From assembly GCF_006494775.1 (NCBI RefSeq), contig NZ_CP041146.1, positions 1,736,001-1,800,000 of the forward strand: 64,000 nucleotides of DNA, in the 5' to 3' direction. Made by a program: the position numbers and the translations under genes. The notes beneath the pieces are model-generated. The model was given only the letters and a program-made list of their open reading frames with translations, made no database searches and was not told the DNA's origin. The DNA is from Nocardioides humi. GTDB taxonomy: Bacteria; Actinomycetota; Actinomycetes; Propionibacteriales; Nocardioidaceae. The stretch's first letter is position 1; each line of letters starts with the position of its first letter. Positions 1-9,115 of this stretch are shown here, one piece after another.

Positions 1-2
1 TC

Positions 3-128
3 GGGAATTTCCCCAAATCGATGGATCAGAAAGACCGACCGCCCGCACCAGTGGGGTGTCAGGAGGTCCGGCGACAGCGATGCGGACCTCCCTCAGCACC
101 ACCAGCACAACCCGGACCGGGCCGGGTT
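3..128. promoter_or_regulatory. Leader with three dyads upstream of the first kinase
   Basis: This leader holds three inverted repeats. They are a short GGGAA/TTCCC dyad at 3-13, a perfect 9-bp stem GGAGGTCCG (62-70) with CGGACCTCC (83-91) around a 12-nt loop, and a 7-bp stem AACCCGG (109-115) with CCGGGTT (122-128). The 62-91 stem buries an AGGAGG-like sequence. They could be an operator or leader RNA for the kinase gene at 153, or the end of an upstream transcript. Position and symmetry are seen; function is guesswork. Confidence 0.3.
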
Positions 129-152
129 CGGACCAGGGCGGGAACAGGGAAG

Positions 153-842
153 ATGCAGTTCGAGCGGAGCACCGAGCACGACGCAGGTGTGCACGACGTG
201 CGTGTCCACGACTACGAGGCGCGCCTGCACGAGGCCACCTCCATGGTGGCCGGGATCGCGTCGGCGGCGGAGCTGCTGCCGACGCTCGACGAGGGCGACC
301 GCTCCGGACTGGAGTCGATGATGCTCGCCGAGCTGCGTCGGCTGCAACGCGTGCTCTCCGGCGCCGGGGGCGATCAGATCCAGTCCGTCGACGTCGACGA
401 CGTCGTGGCACCGCTGGTGGCCACGCACCGCGCGCGGAGCCGGAAGGTCTCCTGGCGTCCCAGCGGCGCGCGGGCGCTCGGCAGTGCCGACGTGCTCGCG
501 GAGGCGCTCAACGTCCTGCTGGACAATGCCGCCGCCCACGGCACGCCCGACGACATCCGCATCGAGGTCCGCACCGTCGACCATCGGCTCCAGGTGGCCG
601 TCGTCGACGGCGGACCCGGGGTGGGCGATCGGATGCGCAGGCAGCTCTTCGCCCGGGGCGCGCGACGGCCGGGATCGACGGGCCGGGGCATCGGGCTCCA
701 CGTCGCCCGGGCCCGGCTGCGCGACGGCGGCGGCGACCTCCGGCTGGACCGGGCGGCGCCGACGCGCTTCGTGATCGAGCTGCCCGCCGCCGGCCACCCG
801 AGCCCGACCGGCCGGCGCCGTCACGAGGCATCGGTGGCGTGA
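153..842 (+). CDS. Sensor histidine kinase without a transmembrane sensor (HATPase)
   Basis: A 229-residue cytosolic two-component kinase. Residues about 20-45 look like a dimerisation/phospho-acceptor helix with His in ARLHEATSM. The C-terminal half is an ATP-binding domain with an N-box (LLDNAAAHG), a G1 box (DGGPGVG) and a G2 box (GRGIGLHVA). There is no signal peptide or membrane segment, so the input must be cytoplasmic or come through a partner. ATG 153 was chosen because a purine-rich GGAACAGGGAAG precedes it. The frame stays open upstream to ATG 21 and the window edge, so a longer N-terminus is possible. The response regulator starts 38 bp downstream, and both sit at the head of the polysaccharide operon. 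Confidence 0.7.
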   Translation: MQFERSTEHDAGVHDVRVHDYEARLHEATSMVAGIASAAELLPTLDEGDRSGLESMMLAELRRLQRVLSGAGGDQIQSVDVDDVVAPLVATHRARSRKVSWRPSGARALGSADVLAEALNVLLDNAAAHGTPDDIRIEVRTVDHRLQVAVVDGGPGVGDRMRRQLFARGARRPGSTGRGIGLHVARARLRDGGGDLRLDRAAPTRFVIELPAAGHPSPTGRRRHEASVA

Positions 843-879
843 CCTCCATGGCCAGCATCGACCCCGCGCCCCCACCGAG

Positions 880-1568
880 GTGAACGGCCTGATCGACAGG
901 CGGGTCGTCGTCGTCGACGACCACCAGCTGCTCTCCGAGTCCCTCGCTCTCGCCCTGTCCGTCCAGGGGTACGACGTGCGCCGCGTCCCGGTCCCCGCCC
1001 ACAGCGGCGCCCCGGCGGCACTGGTGACCGCGATCCTGCGGGTGCGCCCGCGCGTGGTGCTGCTGGACCTCGAGCTGGGCGCCTTCGGGACGGGAACCGG
1101 CTGATCGAGCCCCTGGCGCGGGCCGACGTACGGGTCGTCGTGATGACCGGCTCACCCGACCGCGCCCGCTGGGGCCGGGCGGTCCTCGCCGGGGCCCGCA
1201 AGGTCGTCTCGAAGGCACGACCGCTGTCCGAGCTGACCTCCGTGGTCCGGCGCGCCAACCAGGGGCTCGGTCTCATGGACGCCGCGGAGCGCGAGGAGCT
1301 GCTGGGCGCCTGGCACACCCGCCTGGTGGAGAACGACGACATCGATCGCCGCCTGGCCCAGCTGAGCCGCCGCGAGTCGGCGGTCCTGGGGCAGCTGATG
1401 GCGGGACTCAGCGTGCGCGACATCGCCGCGCGCGGCGTCGTCTCCGAGGCCACCGTGCGCACCCAGGTCAAGGCCGTGCTCACCAAGCTCGGGGTCTCCA
1501 CGCAGCTGGCCGCGGTCAGCGTGGCCAACCGCGCGTCGTGGCATCCACCCACCGAGCAGGCCAGCTGA
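880..1568 (+). CDS. LuxR-type response regulator, frame broken by one missing G
   Basis: DNA-binding partner of the preceding kinase. The receiver domain starts at a GTG (an upstream ATG at 849 runs into the TGA at 882) and shows the acidic pocket VVVVDDHQ and the phospho-acceptor segment VVLLDLEL. The C-terminal part has the LuxR/GerE helix-turn-helix (LSRRESAVLGQLMAGLSVRD). The frame changes at the GGG run 1087-1089. One added G restores a continuous receiver (ELGAFGDGN), so the protein is probably intact and about 229 residues long. The polymerase gene follows after 7 bp, which suggests it controls polysaccharide genes. Family assignment is firm; the target genes are inferred from position. 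Confidence 0.75.
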
Positions 1569-1575
1569 CGAGACC

Positions 1576-2912
1576 ATGCCGAACGGAGAGCGGCACGCCA
1601 CAGACGTGCTCACCAACGACACCGGACGCGCCCGACCCGCGGAGATCCCTGCCGCCGGGCCTCGATCCGCGCCGGCGCTGCCGGCGTGGCCGGTCGCGGT
1701 CCTCTTCGGGGGTCTTCCGCTGTGGTGGGCGGCCGGCGTCCTCGACGTCATCACGATCCCCTTCGGGGTCCTGGCGTTCTGGCTCCTCGGCCGCGCCGAC
1801 CAGGTGCGGCTGCCCCGCGGCTTCGGGTGGTGGCTGTTCTTCTGCGCGTGGGTGGCCGCCTCGGTCGTGATGCTGGTCCAGCCCTCCGGCCTGCTCACCT
1901 TCGGCTATCGCTGGCTGCTGTACGCCGCCGCGGGCGTGCTCTTCGTCTACGTCTTCAACGCCGGCGCCACCCTCACCGCGCGCCGCCTGTCGGGGTGGCT
2001 GACCCTGTGGTTCGCCTACATGACCGTCGGCGGCTATCTCGGGCTGCTGATCCCGACGGCGGTCGTCCGCACGCCGCTGAGCCACCTGCTGCCGGGCGGG
2101 CTGACGTCGAACGCGCTGGTCGACCAGATGGTCGTGCGCCGGTTCGCGCAGTACAACCCCGACGGGTTCCTCGAGGTCTCGCCGCGCCCCACCGCGCCGT
2201 TCCTCTACACGAACAACTGGGGCAGCGTCTACGCCCTGCTGGTGCCGTTCGTCGTCGTCTACATCCTCCACACCCGGTCCGAGCTCCGCGGCCGGCTGGC
2301 GGCCGGCGTCCTGCTCCTGTCCGTGATCCCGGCGTTCCTGACCCTCAACCGCGGCATGTTCGTCAGCCTCGGCGTCGCGGGGCCTATCTCGGCCTCCGCG
2401 CCCTCCTGGCGCGCCGCTGGCGGGCCCTGGCGCTCGTGGCCGCGGTCGGGGTGGCCGGCGTCGTGCTCTTCAACGTGCTCCCCGTCAGCGAACGGCTCGG
2501 GATGCGCCTCGACGAGACCGCCGCGGCGACCAGCAACGACTCCCGGCTCGCGCTCTACGCGCAGTCGCTGACCGCGGTGAGGGAGTCGCCGCTGCTGGGC
2601 CACGGCGTGCCGATCGAGGCCAGCAATCCCATCGACCCGCGCGTCGGCACCCAGGGCCAGATCTGGATGCTCCTCGTCTCCCACGGCCCCGTGGCCGCTG
2701 TCGCATGGGTGGCGTTCTTCGCCGCGATGCACCGGCGCGGGCGCCGACGCGGGGACCCGATCGGCGTCGCGAGCAGCACCGTGCTGATCGTCGGCACCGT
2801 CCAGCTGTTGTTCTACGGCATGCTCTCCTACGGGCTGCCGCTGTTGATGGTGGCCGCCGCGGTGAGCGCGCGCGGCCCTGAGCCCGAGCCCACAGGAGTG
2901 GTCGTCCCATGA
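1576..2912 (+). CDS. Wzy/O-antigen-ligase-like polysaccharide polymerase (one-base frameshift)
   Basis: A polytopic membrane protein of about 445 residues with roughly ten hydrophobic segments. A long extracytoplasmic loop around residues 150-215 is followed by a segment carrying LTLNRGMF, and a later stretch carries LLGHGV; this is the layout of Wzy/WaaL-type enzymes that join lipid-linked repeat units. The frame breaks in GGGG 2379-2382; adding one G links SLGVAG to AYLGLRALL and restores the last third. Its stop overlaps the next start in an ATGA, so translation with the glycosyltransferase is probably coupled. Polymerase is preferred over ligase because flippase and chain-length genes are in the same operon. 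Confidence 0.7.
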
Positions 2913-3852
2913 ACGCCCCGCCGTCCCGGCCCTCGTCCCCCAGCGTCGGCGTCGTGATCCCGACGCACAGCCGCCCCGAGCTGCTGCGCCGCGCGGTGGC
3001 CGCCGTCGTCGCGCAGGACTACGCCGGCGTCATCGAGACCGTCGTCGTGTACGACGGCACCGAGCCCGACCCCCACCTCGCGGCGGTCGTCGGCGCCGCA
3101 CCGGAACGACCGGTCCGCATCCTGCGCAACACCCGCACCCCGGGCTTGGCGGGCACCCGCAACACCGGGATCCTCGATCTCGACACCGACTACATCGCGT
3201 TCTGCGACGACGACGACCACTGGCTCCCGGAGAAGATCACCCGGCAGGTCGAGCGCGCCACCCGGCCCGACCGGCCGGAGATGGTGACCTGCTCCATCAC
3301 CGTCGACTACGACGGCCGGCGCAGCGACCGGCTGGCCGGCACCGAGACCGTCACCCATGCCGACCTCACCCGCTCCATCCTCGCCATGCTGCCCCGTCGT
3401 CCTTCTTCTTCGACCGGGCAGCGCTGGTCGAGCGGATCGGCCTGGTCAACGAGGAGCTCCCGGAGAGCCAGCTGGAGGACTGGGACATCAAGCTGCGCGC
3501 CTCGAGCCGCCGCCCGATCGCCCACATCGACCGTCCGCTCACGATCGTGCAGTGGGGTCGGTCATCGCTGTTCGCGCGTCGGTGGAAGTCCAAGAACGAG
3601 GGGCTGAAGTGGATGCTGAAGCACCACCCGGCCATCGTGGCCGACCGCCGCGCCGCGGCCCGGGTCTACGGCCAGATCGCCTTCGGCGCCGCCGCCGACG
3701 GCGACCGCGCCGAGTCGTGGCGCTGGGTGCGCCGCTGCGTGCGCGCCGATCCGCGCCAGTGGCGTGCCGTCGTCACGCTGGCGGTGCTGGCCCATCCGCC
3801 CAACGCCGAGCGGGTGCTCAACGCCCTCCACCAGTTCGGGAGGGGCGTATGA
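2909..3852 (+). CDS. Family 2 glycosyltransferase (one-base frameshift)
   Basis: A GT-A fold glycosyltransferase, about 314 residues. The N-terminus has the nucleotide-sugar strand VGVVIPTHSRPELL, then AGTRNTG, and the metal-binding acidic motif CDDDDHW at about residue 95. The frame breaks in CCCC 3392-3395. One added C joins LAMLPP to SSFFFDRAALVERIG, followed by the acceptor-region segment LEDWDIKLR typical of GT2. No membrane anchor is seen, so it should act on lipid-linked sugar at the inner face of the membrane. It overlaps its neighbours on both sides by four bases. Sugar donor and linkage cannot be told from sequence. Confidence 0.75.
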
Positions 3853-5171
3853 GCGACCTGCACCCCACCGTCGAGGTGGGCCGGTTCGTCACCGTGCTCC
3901 TGCGCCGGTGGCGCACGATCGTGGTCTGCCTGGTCGTCGCGATGATCGCCGCGGCGGCCTACCTGGCGCTGGCGCCGACCTCGGTCACGGCCACCGCCCA
4001 GGTGAACATCGAGGTGATCACCGACCAGCCGTTCTCCGGCCAGCGACAGCCCTCGGCCCTGATCGACGCGGCGACGGAGCGGGAGCTGGCGCGCTCCACC
4101 GAGGTCGTCGAGCGCGCGGCGGAGGCGCTCGGCGGCGGCATCACCGCGCGCCAGGTCCGCCGCGGTCTGAGCGTCGAGGTGCTCGCCGGGGCGACCGTGA
4201 TGCGGATCGGCTACACCGCCGACAACGCCACGACCGCGGTGAAGGTCGCCGACGAGGTGGCCTCCCAGTACCTCCGCTACCGGGGCGAGCTCGCCACCGA
4301 GCGGCAGCAGGCGGCGCTGGCGCCCCTCATCGAGCGCCGGGACGCGCTCCAGGCCCAGCTGCAGCAGGCCGCGACCGGCCGGACCGCCCTGCTGAACGAG
4401 CTGAGCCAGCTGGTGAGCCAGATCAGCGGCATCACCACCCTCGGCACCTCGGGCGGCACCTTCCTGGTCCACGCATCGGACGTCGCGCCCACGGTGTCCC
4501 CACGCAGTACGACGGTCCTGGCGGCCGCCGGCCTGCTCGGCCTGCTCGGCGGTGCGGTCCTCGCAGTGGTCGCCGACGCCGTACGACGGCGGGTGCACGA
4601 TGCCACCGACGTCGTCGCCGGCGGGGGTGGTCCGCTGCTCGCCAGCCTGCGGGCGCGGCAGCCCGCCGAGCTCGCGTCCGAGCACGACGCCGATGCGCTG
4701 CTCACCGCGTGGCACCGCCTGCGTCCCCAGATCGACGTCGACGTCCCCGTGATGCTGGTCGTCGGAGCCTCCGACGGAGCGCCCGCCGCGGAGGTGGCCC
4801 AGGCCCTGGAGCAGGCCGCGGGCGCCGTGGAGGCGATGGAGGCGATGGAGTCCGGGAGCCCGACGATGACGCGACGTCCCCGCGCGGTGCCGGTGCCGGC
4901 CGAGGAGGGCCACGCCGTCGCGCTCAGGCTCGCGCCACGGGCGGGCCTGGTGGTGATCGCCGCCGAGAAGGGGCGCACCACGGTGCGCGAGATCGACGCG
5001 CTGGTCGACCACCTGGCGGCGGTCAGCGTGCGCCCCGCGGGCACCGTCGTCGCCCACCGGTTCCGCGAGGCCGGCACGGCGCCGCACCGGCGCGGCGTGG
5101 GCGGCGGTCCGACGCCCCTCGCGCTCGAGGCCGGCGCCGCGGAAGCCACCGGCCGGGGAGGGAGGCAGTGA
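3849..5171 (+). CDS. Wzz/Wzc-like chain-length protein with degenerate kinase domain
   Basis: A 440-residue membrane protein with Wzz topology: one membrane helix at about 23-42 and a second at about 221-243. Between them is an extracytoplasmic region with a coiled-coil-like, Gln/Ala/Leu-rich stretch at about 150-190. The cytoplasmic tail looks like the remains of a Wzc-type tyrosine kinase. A strand VPVMLVVGASDG lies where a Walker A would be, but it has no GxxxxGK[ST], and no terminal tyrosine cluster is present. It therefore probably sets polymer length without phosphorylating itself. The start was chosen at the ATG overlapping the previous stop. Role inferred from topology and operon. Confidence 0.65.
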   Translation: MSDLHPTVEVGRFVTVLLRRWRTIVVCLVVAMIAAAAYLALAPTSVTATAQVNIEVITDQPFSGQRQPSALIDAATERELARSTEVVERAAEALGGGITARQVRRGLSVEVLAGATVMRIGYTADNATTAVKVADEVASQYLRYRGELATERQQAALAPLIERRDALQAQLQQAATGRTALLNELSQLVSQISGITTLGTSGGTFLVHASDVAPTVSPRSTTVLAAAGLLGLLGGAVLAVVADAVRRRVHDATDVVAGGGGPLLASLRARQPAELASEHDADALLTAWHRLRPQIDVDVPVMLVVGASDGAPAAEVAQALEQAAGAVEAMEAMESGSPTMTRRPRAVPVPAEEGHAVALRLAPRAGLVVIAAEKGRTTVREIDALVDHLAAVSVRPAGTVVAHRFREAGTAPHRRGVGGGPTPLALEAGAAEATGRGGRQ

Positions 5172-6070
5172 GTCGGCTCGCCGAGGCGAAGGAGGAGGCG
5201 CCGCGCTGGCTCAAGGACGTCGCGAACCTGACCACGCGAGGCTATGGACTGGCCACCTCGTCGCTGCGGCCCGGGCCCGACTTCCTCGTGATCGGCACCA
5301 AGCGCGGCGGGACGACGTCGCTCTTCGGCTACCTCACCCAGCATCCCTCCCTGCTCGGCCTCTTCCCGGAGCCGCGCGGCCGGAAGAGCACCGACTTCTT
5401 CTTCAAGCACGACGGCCGGAGCGAGCGGTGGTACCGCTCGCACTTCCACACCCGCCAGCACCGCCGGCGCGTCGAGCGGCGCACGGGCGACCGCCCGCTC
5501 GGCGGCGAGGCGTCGCCCTACTACCTGTGGGATCCCCGCGTCGCGCGACGCGTCCACGACCTCGCTCCCGGCGTCAAGGCGATCGCCCTCCTCCGGGACC
5601 CGGTCGAGCGTGCCTGGTCGCACTACCAGGAGCGGACCGAGAACGGCGTGGAGCCGCTCGGGTTCGCCGCGGCGCTCGCCGCGGAGGAGCGTCGTACCGA
5701 CGGGGAGCTGGACCGGATGCTCGCCGATCCTGCCTACTACAGCAGCGCCCACGACTGGTACAGCTACCGGGCGCGCGGCGTCTACCTGCCGCAGCTGGAG
5801 AACTGGCTGCGGGTGTTCCCGCGCGAGCAGCTGCTGGTCCTGCGCAGCGAGGACATGTACGACGACGTGCAGGGCACCTTCGACCGGGTCTGCGCCTTCC
5901 TGGGCGTCTCGCGCCATCTCCTGCCGAACCGGCGGCCGCTCAACGCGAGCCGGACCAGGTCCTCGGTGCCGGAGCCCCAGCGCGCGGAGCTCGCGGAGTT
6001 CTATGCCCCCCACATCCGCCGGCTGGAGGCGTTCCTCGGCCGCGACCTGCACTGGACCGGAGCGTCGTGA
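5168..6070 (+). CDS. Sulfotransferase, PAPS-dependent
   Basis: A 300-residue sulfotransferase-fold protein. The 5'-phosphosulfate loop is GTKRGGTTSLF at about residues 42-52. The 3'-phosphate-binding segment is LLRDPVERAWSHY at about 140-152, with the expected Arg, Asp-Pro and Ser. This family moves sulfate from PAPS to hydroxyl or amino groups of sugars or small molecules. The gene starts at a GTG overlapping the previous stop and ends overlapping the kinase gene, inside a Wzx/Wzy operon, so a sulfated polysaccharide or glycolipid intermediate is the likely acceptor. The enzyme family is clear; the acceptor is inferred from context. Confidence 0.8.
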   Translation: MSRLAEAKEEAPRWLKDVANLTTRGYGLATSSLRPGPDFLVIGTKRGGTTSLFGYLTQHPSLLGLFPEPRGRKSTDFFFKHDGRSERWYRSHFHTRQHRRRVERRTGDRPLGGEASPYYLWDPRVARRVHDLAPGVKAIALLRDPVERAWSHYQERTENGVEPLGFAAALAAEERRTDGELDRMLADPAYYSSAHDWYSYRARGVYLPQLENWLRVFPREQLLVLRSEDMYDDVQGTFDRVCAFLGVSRHLLPNRRPLNASRTRSSVPEPQRAELAEFYAPHIRRLEAFLGRDLHWTGAS

Positions 6071-7377
6071 GATCCGAGGAGAGGGCGCCGACGGCCCCGG
6101 CGGCACGCCCCGCGCTCGCGCCGGGATCGGGACACCCCGCCGGCGCGCTGCGACACGTCGTCGAGCAGCTGTGGGCGCCCGTGCTGGCCTCGGGCGAGAT
6201 CCGCGTCGCCACCGGCCCCGACGCCGAGGGCGACGGCTGGACGGACGTCGAGCGCTACCTCGCGCTGCCGTCGGTGGAGACCGCGACGATGCTGCTGCCG
6301 GCGGCGAGTCGCGAGGTGCTCGCCGGCTCGCTGCTGAGCTTCCGGCGGCTGCGCATGCCGGCGCCCCGGCTCCAGCGGTCGCTGCTGGGCCGGATGGCGG
6401 GCGCGGGCCTTCCCCTGCCCTTCCCCGCCGTCCGGGTGCAGGCGCGGTCCGGGCCCGGCGAACGAGCGCTGCTGCCGACCGAGCGGATCGCGCGCGACCT
6501 CGGCGTCGCGCGACTGCACGCGGCGATCGGCGTACGGACCGGTGGGAACCGGAAGGCGACCCTGTCGCTCGTCGACGACGACGGCGCTCCTGCCGGCTTC
6601 GCGAAGTTCTCCTGGGAGGCCCTGAGCGCGGCGGGGGTGACCCGGGAGGCCGACGCCCTCACCGCCCTCATGACCGCCGCCGGCGGCTCGGGAGCGGTCG
6701 GCGCCCCACGCCTGCTCGCCCGCGGCTCCTGGCACGGGTGGCCCTACCTGGTGACCGAGCCGCTCCCGGCCGACAGCACGCGGCTGCGGGGGGACGACCT
6801 GCCGAGCGCGCAGGAGATCTTCGCGCTCGCCCCCGTCGTGCGCACCGATCGCCTCGCGGCGACCCGCCAGTTCTCCGGGCTGCGGGAGCGGGTGGCGACG
6901 CTGGCCGCCGAGGGCCGGGAGCGGGAGCTGGTGGGCCGGGTCGCCGAGCTCCTGGACCGGATCGCCGGGAGCACGCTGCCCGTGGCGGCGCGCTGGCACG
7001 GCGACCTGACCCCGTGGAACTGCGCCCGCGACGGCCGGGGCCGGCTGTGGTGCTGGGACTGGGAGTCCAGCGAGCCCGACGTGGCCGCGGGCCTGGACGC
7101 GATCCACTGGGCCGCGACCACCCGCACGCTGCGCGGGGAGCGGTACGGCGGGCGGCTGCTCGCCGCGGCCGCCGAGGAGGCCCTGCCGATCCTGGTCGCC
7201 GCGGGCCACTCCCGCGCCACGCGGACGGTCGTGCCGGCCCTGTACGCCGCCACCCTGGTCGAGCGCGCCGTCGACCTCGCCGCCTGCATGGGCCGCTGGT
7301 ACCAGGACTGGCTGCTCCCCGACGAGGCCCGTGACCTGCTGGAGGCGGGCCACGTCCTCGCGGGGACGGCGCCATGA
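6067..7377 (+). CDS. APH/choline-kinase-like phosphotransferase
   Basis: A 436-residue protein whose C-terminal half has the aminoglycoside-phosphotransferase kinase fold. Brenner's motif is seen as WHGDLTPWNC at about residue 310 and the metal-binding segment as CWDWES at about 330. The first 150 residues are unlike standard APH proteins and I do not recognise them. The family also includes kinases that phosphorylate sugars and lipid head groups. Its place between the sulfotransferase and flippase genes, with four-base overlaps to both, points to modification of the polymer or its lipid-linked unit rather than drug resistance. GTG start chosen by overlap. Confidence 0.65.
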   Translation: MRSEERAPTAPAARPALAPGSGHPAGALRHVVEQLWAPVLASGEIRVATGPDAEGDGWTDVERYLALPSVETATMLLPAASREVLAGSLLSFRRLRMPAPRLQRSLLGRMAGAGLPLPFPAVRVQARSGPGERALLPTERIARDLGVARLHAAIGVRTGGNRKATLSLVDDDGAPAGFAKFSWEALSAAGVTREADALTALMTAAGGSGAVGAPRLLARGSWHGWPYLVTEPLPADSTRLRGDDLPSAQEIFALAPVVRTDRLAATRQFSGLRERVATLAAEGRERELVGRVAELLDRIAGSTLPVAARWHGDLTPWNCARDGRGRLWCWDWESSEPDVAAGLDAIHWAATTRTLRGERYGGRLLAAAAEEALPILVAAGHSRATRTVVPALYAATLVERAVDLAACMGRWYQDWLLPDEARDLLEAGHVLAGTAP

Positions 7378-8944
7378 GCCAGGCGACGGCCAAGTCGCCG
7401 ACGCCTGCCAGTCCGTCCTCGCCGGACCCGTCGCCGACCGTCGCCGCGGACCTCCGAGGCGCCGCTCGGGCGGGCTGGTCACCCTGCTCGGCGCCGCGGT
7501 CAGCACCGGGATGGGCTTCGTGCTCACGATGGTGCTCGCCCGGCAGTTCGGGGCGCTCGGTGCGGGGATCGTGCAGCAGGCGATCGCGGCCGCCACCATC
7601 GGCCTCGCCCTGGGCCGGCTGGGGATGGACACCACCGCCGTGTGGCTCCTGCCCCGGCTGCGGCGACAGGATCCCGCCGCCGCCCGCGGCGCCTGCGTGG
7701 CGCTGATCGGCTGGGCGGCGCTCGGCGGGACCGCGGTCGCCGGCGCCTGGCTGCTGCTCGACGCCCTCGTCGGCCCCGCCCTCCTCGGCGATCCCCGGGT
7801 CGACCGGGCCGTGTCCGCGGTCGCCTGGGCGCTGCCGTTCGGCTCGGTGATGATGGTCGCCCTCGCGGCCACCCGCGGCTTCGGCGGGGTGGTGCCGTTC
7901 AACGCGGTCGGCAATATCGCCGTCCCCACCGCCCGTCCGGTCGTGGTGCTCGCGGTCGCCGCACTCGGCGGATCGGCGGCGGCGGCGGCCGCCGGGTGGG
8001 CCGGCGTGCTCCTGCCGGGCGCGCTCGTCGCCGTCGCCGTGATGGGGCGGCGGCTGCGCCGCCAGGAGCGTTCCGCACAGGGCCGCCGCGGCCCCTGGCT
8101 CCCCACCCGCGCGGTCCGGCGCGACGTGCTGGGCTTCGGCCTGCCGCGCACCGTGTCGACGCTGCTGGAGCAGTCCCTGCTCTGGCTGGACGTGATCCTC
8201 GTGGGCATCCTGGTGGGCCCGGCGGCCGCAGGCGTCTACGGCGTCGCGTCCCGCTTCGTGGCGGGCGGCCAGGTGGTGATGACCGCGCTGCGGATCGTGG
8301 TCGCTCCCCAGTTCAGCGCGCGCCTGGCCGCCGACGAGAATGCCGAGGCCGAGGAGCTCTACGCCGTCACGGCGACCTGGATCGTCCTGTTCGGAGCGCC
8401 CGTCTACGTCCTCCTGGCGTGCTTCTCGCCCACGCTCCTCGGACTGCCGGGCGAGGACTTCACCGACGGCGTCACGGCGATGATCGTGCTGTGCGCCGGC
8501 GGCCTCGCGCTGCTCGCCGGCGGCAACATCCAGTCGCTGCTGCTGATGACCGGCCGCAGCGGCTGGGCGGCGACCAACAAGGTCGTCGTCTTCGCCGTCA
8601 GCCTGGTCCTCGACCTGGCCCTGATCCCCGGGTGGGGGATCCTCGGCGCCGCCGTCGCCTGGACGGTGTGCATGGCGCTCGACGGCGTCCTCGCCGCGGC
8701 CCAGGTACGGCGCTTCACGGGCATCCGCCCGGCCGCCCGCCGGATCGCGCTCGCCCTGGCGGCGGCCACCGCCGCCGCCGGCCTGCCCTCGCTGCTGCTC
8801 CTCGCCACCGTCGGCCAGAGCGTCGCGGGGATGGTCGCGGCGACGGCGCTCACCGGGCTGGTCGTGCTCGCCCTCGCAGCGCTGGGCCGCCGACAGCTGC
8901 GCCTGGACCTGCTGTCGGGCCTGATGCGGCGGCGGGCGCGGTAG
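7374..8944 (+). CDS. Wzx-like polysaccharide flippase, MOP superfamily (one-base frameshift)
   Basis: A polytopic protein of about 523 residues with some 12-14 hydrophobic helices, matching lipid-linked oligosaccharide flippases of the MATE/MOP superfamily. The N-terminal segment, after a Ser/Pro-rich tail of about 30 residues, carries GMGFVLTMVLARQFG, typical of the family's first helices. The frame breaks in GGG 7468-7470; one added G gives ARGGLVTLLGAAV. It is the last gene of the + strand operon, and a palindromic element follows 11 bp after its stop. It should move the lipid-linked repeat unit to the outer face for the Wzy-like enzyme. Confidence 0.75.
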
Positions 8945-8955
8945 CCCACGTTCTC

Positions 8956-9115
8956 AGCTTGGATCCGTGGATGGGCGCCGTAGCGAGCGGCACTCCAGGG
9001 GTGTGATCGCAAGGCGCGGGCGCGACAGCAGTCTGGTTGACTGTTGAGCGTCCGCAACGCCGCGAGCGCGCCGCTGGCGTGTCGCGTAGTAGGTGGCCAT
9101 CCACGGATCCAAGCT
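8956..9115. repeat. 160-bp palindromic element with 19-bp perfect terminal inverted repeats
   Basis: Arms at 8956-8974 (AGCTTGGATCCGTGGATGG) and 9097-9115 are exact inverted copies separated by 122 bp. The middle contains a weaker stem (CAGCAGTC with GACTGTTG) and other partial complementarity, so the whole could fold as one long imperfect hairpin. It has no reading frame of interest and no clear target duplication. It fills the space between two convergent genes and touches the stop codon of the GH16 gene. It could be a non-autonomous mobile element (MITE-like) or a bidirectional transcription terminator. Confidence 0.6.

Noticed and set aside
6067..7377. Aminoglycoside resistance gene
   Set aside because: The kinase motifs are shared by many sugar and lipid kinases, the N-terminal half is unlike resistance enzymes, and the gene is embedded in a polysaccharide operon.
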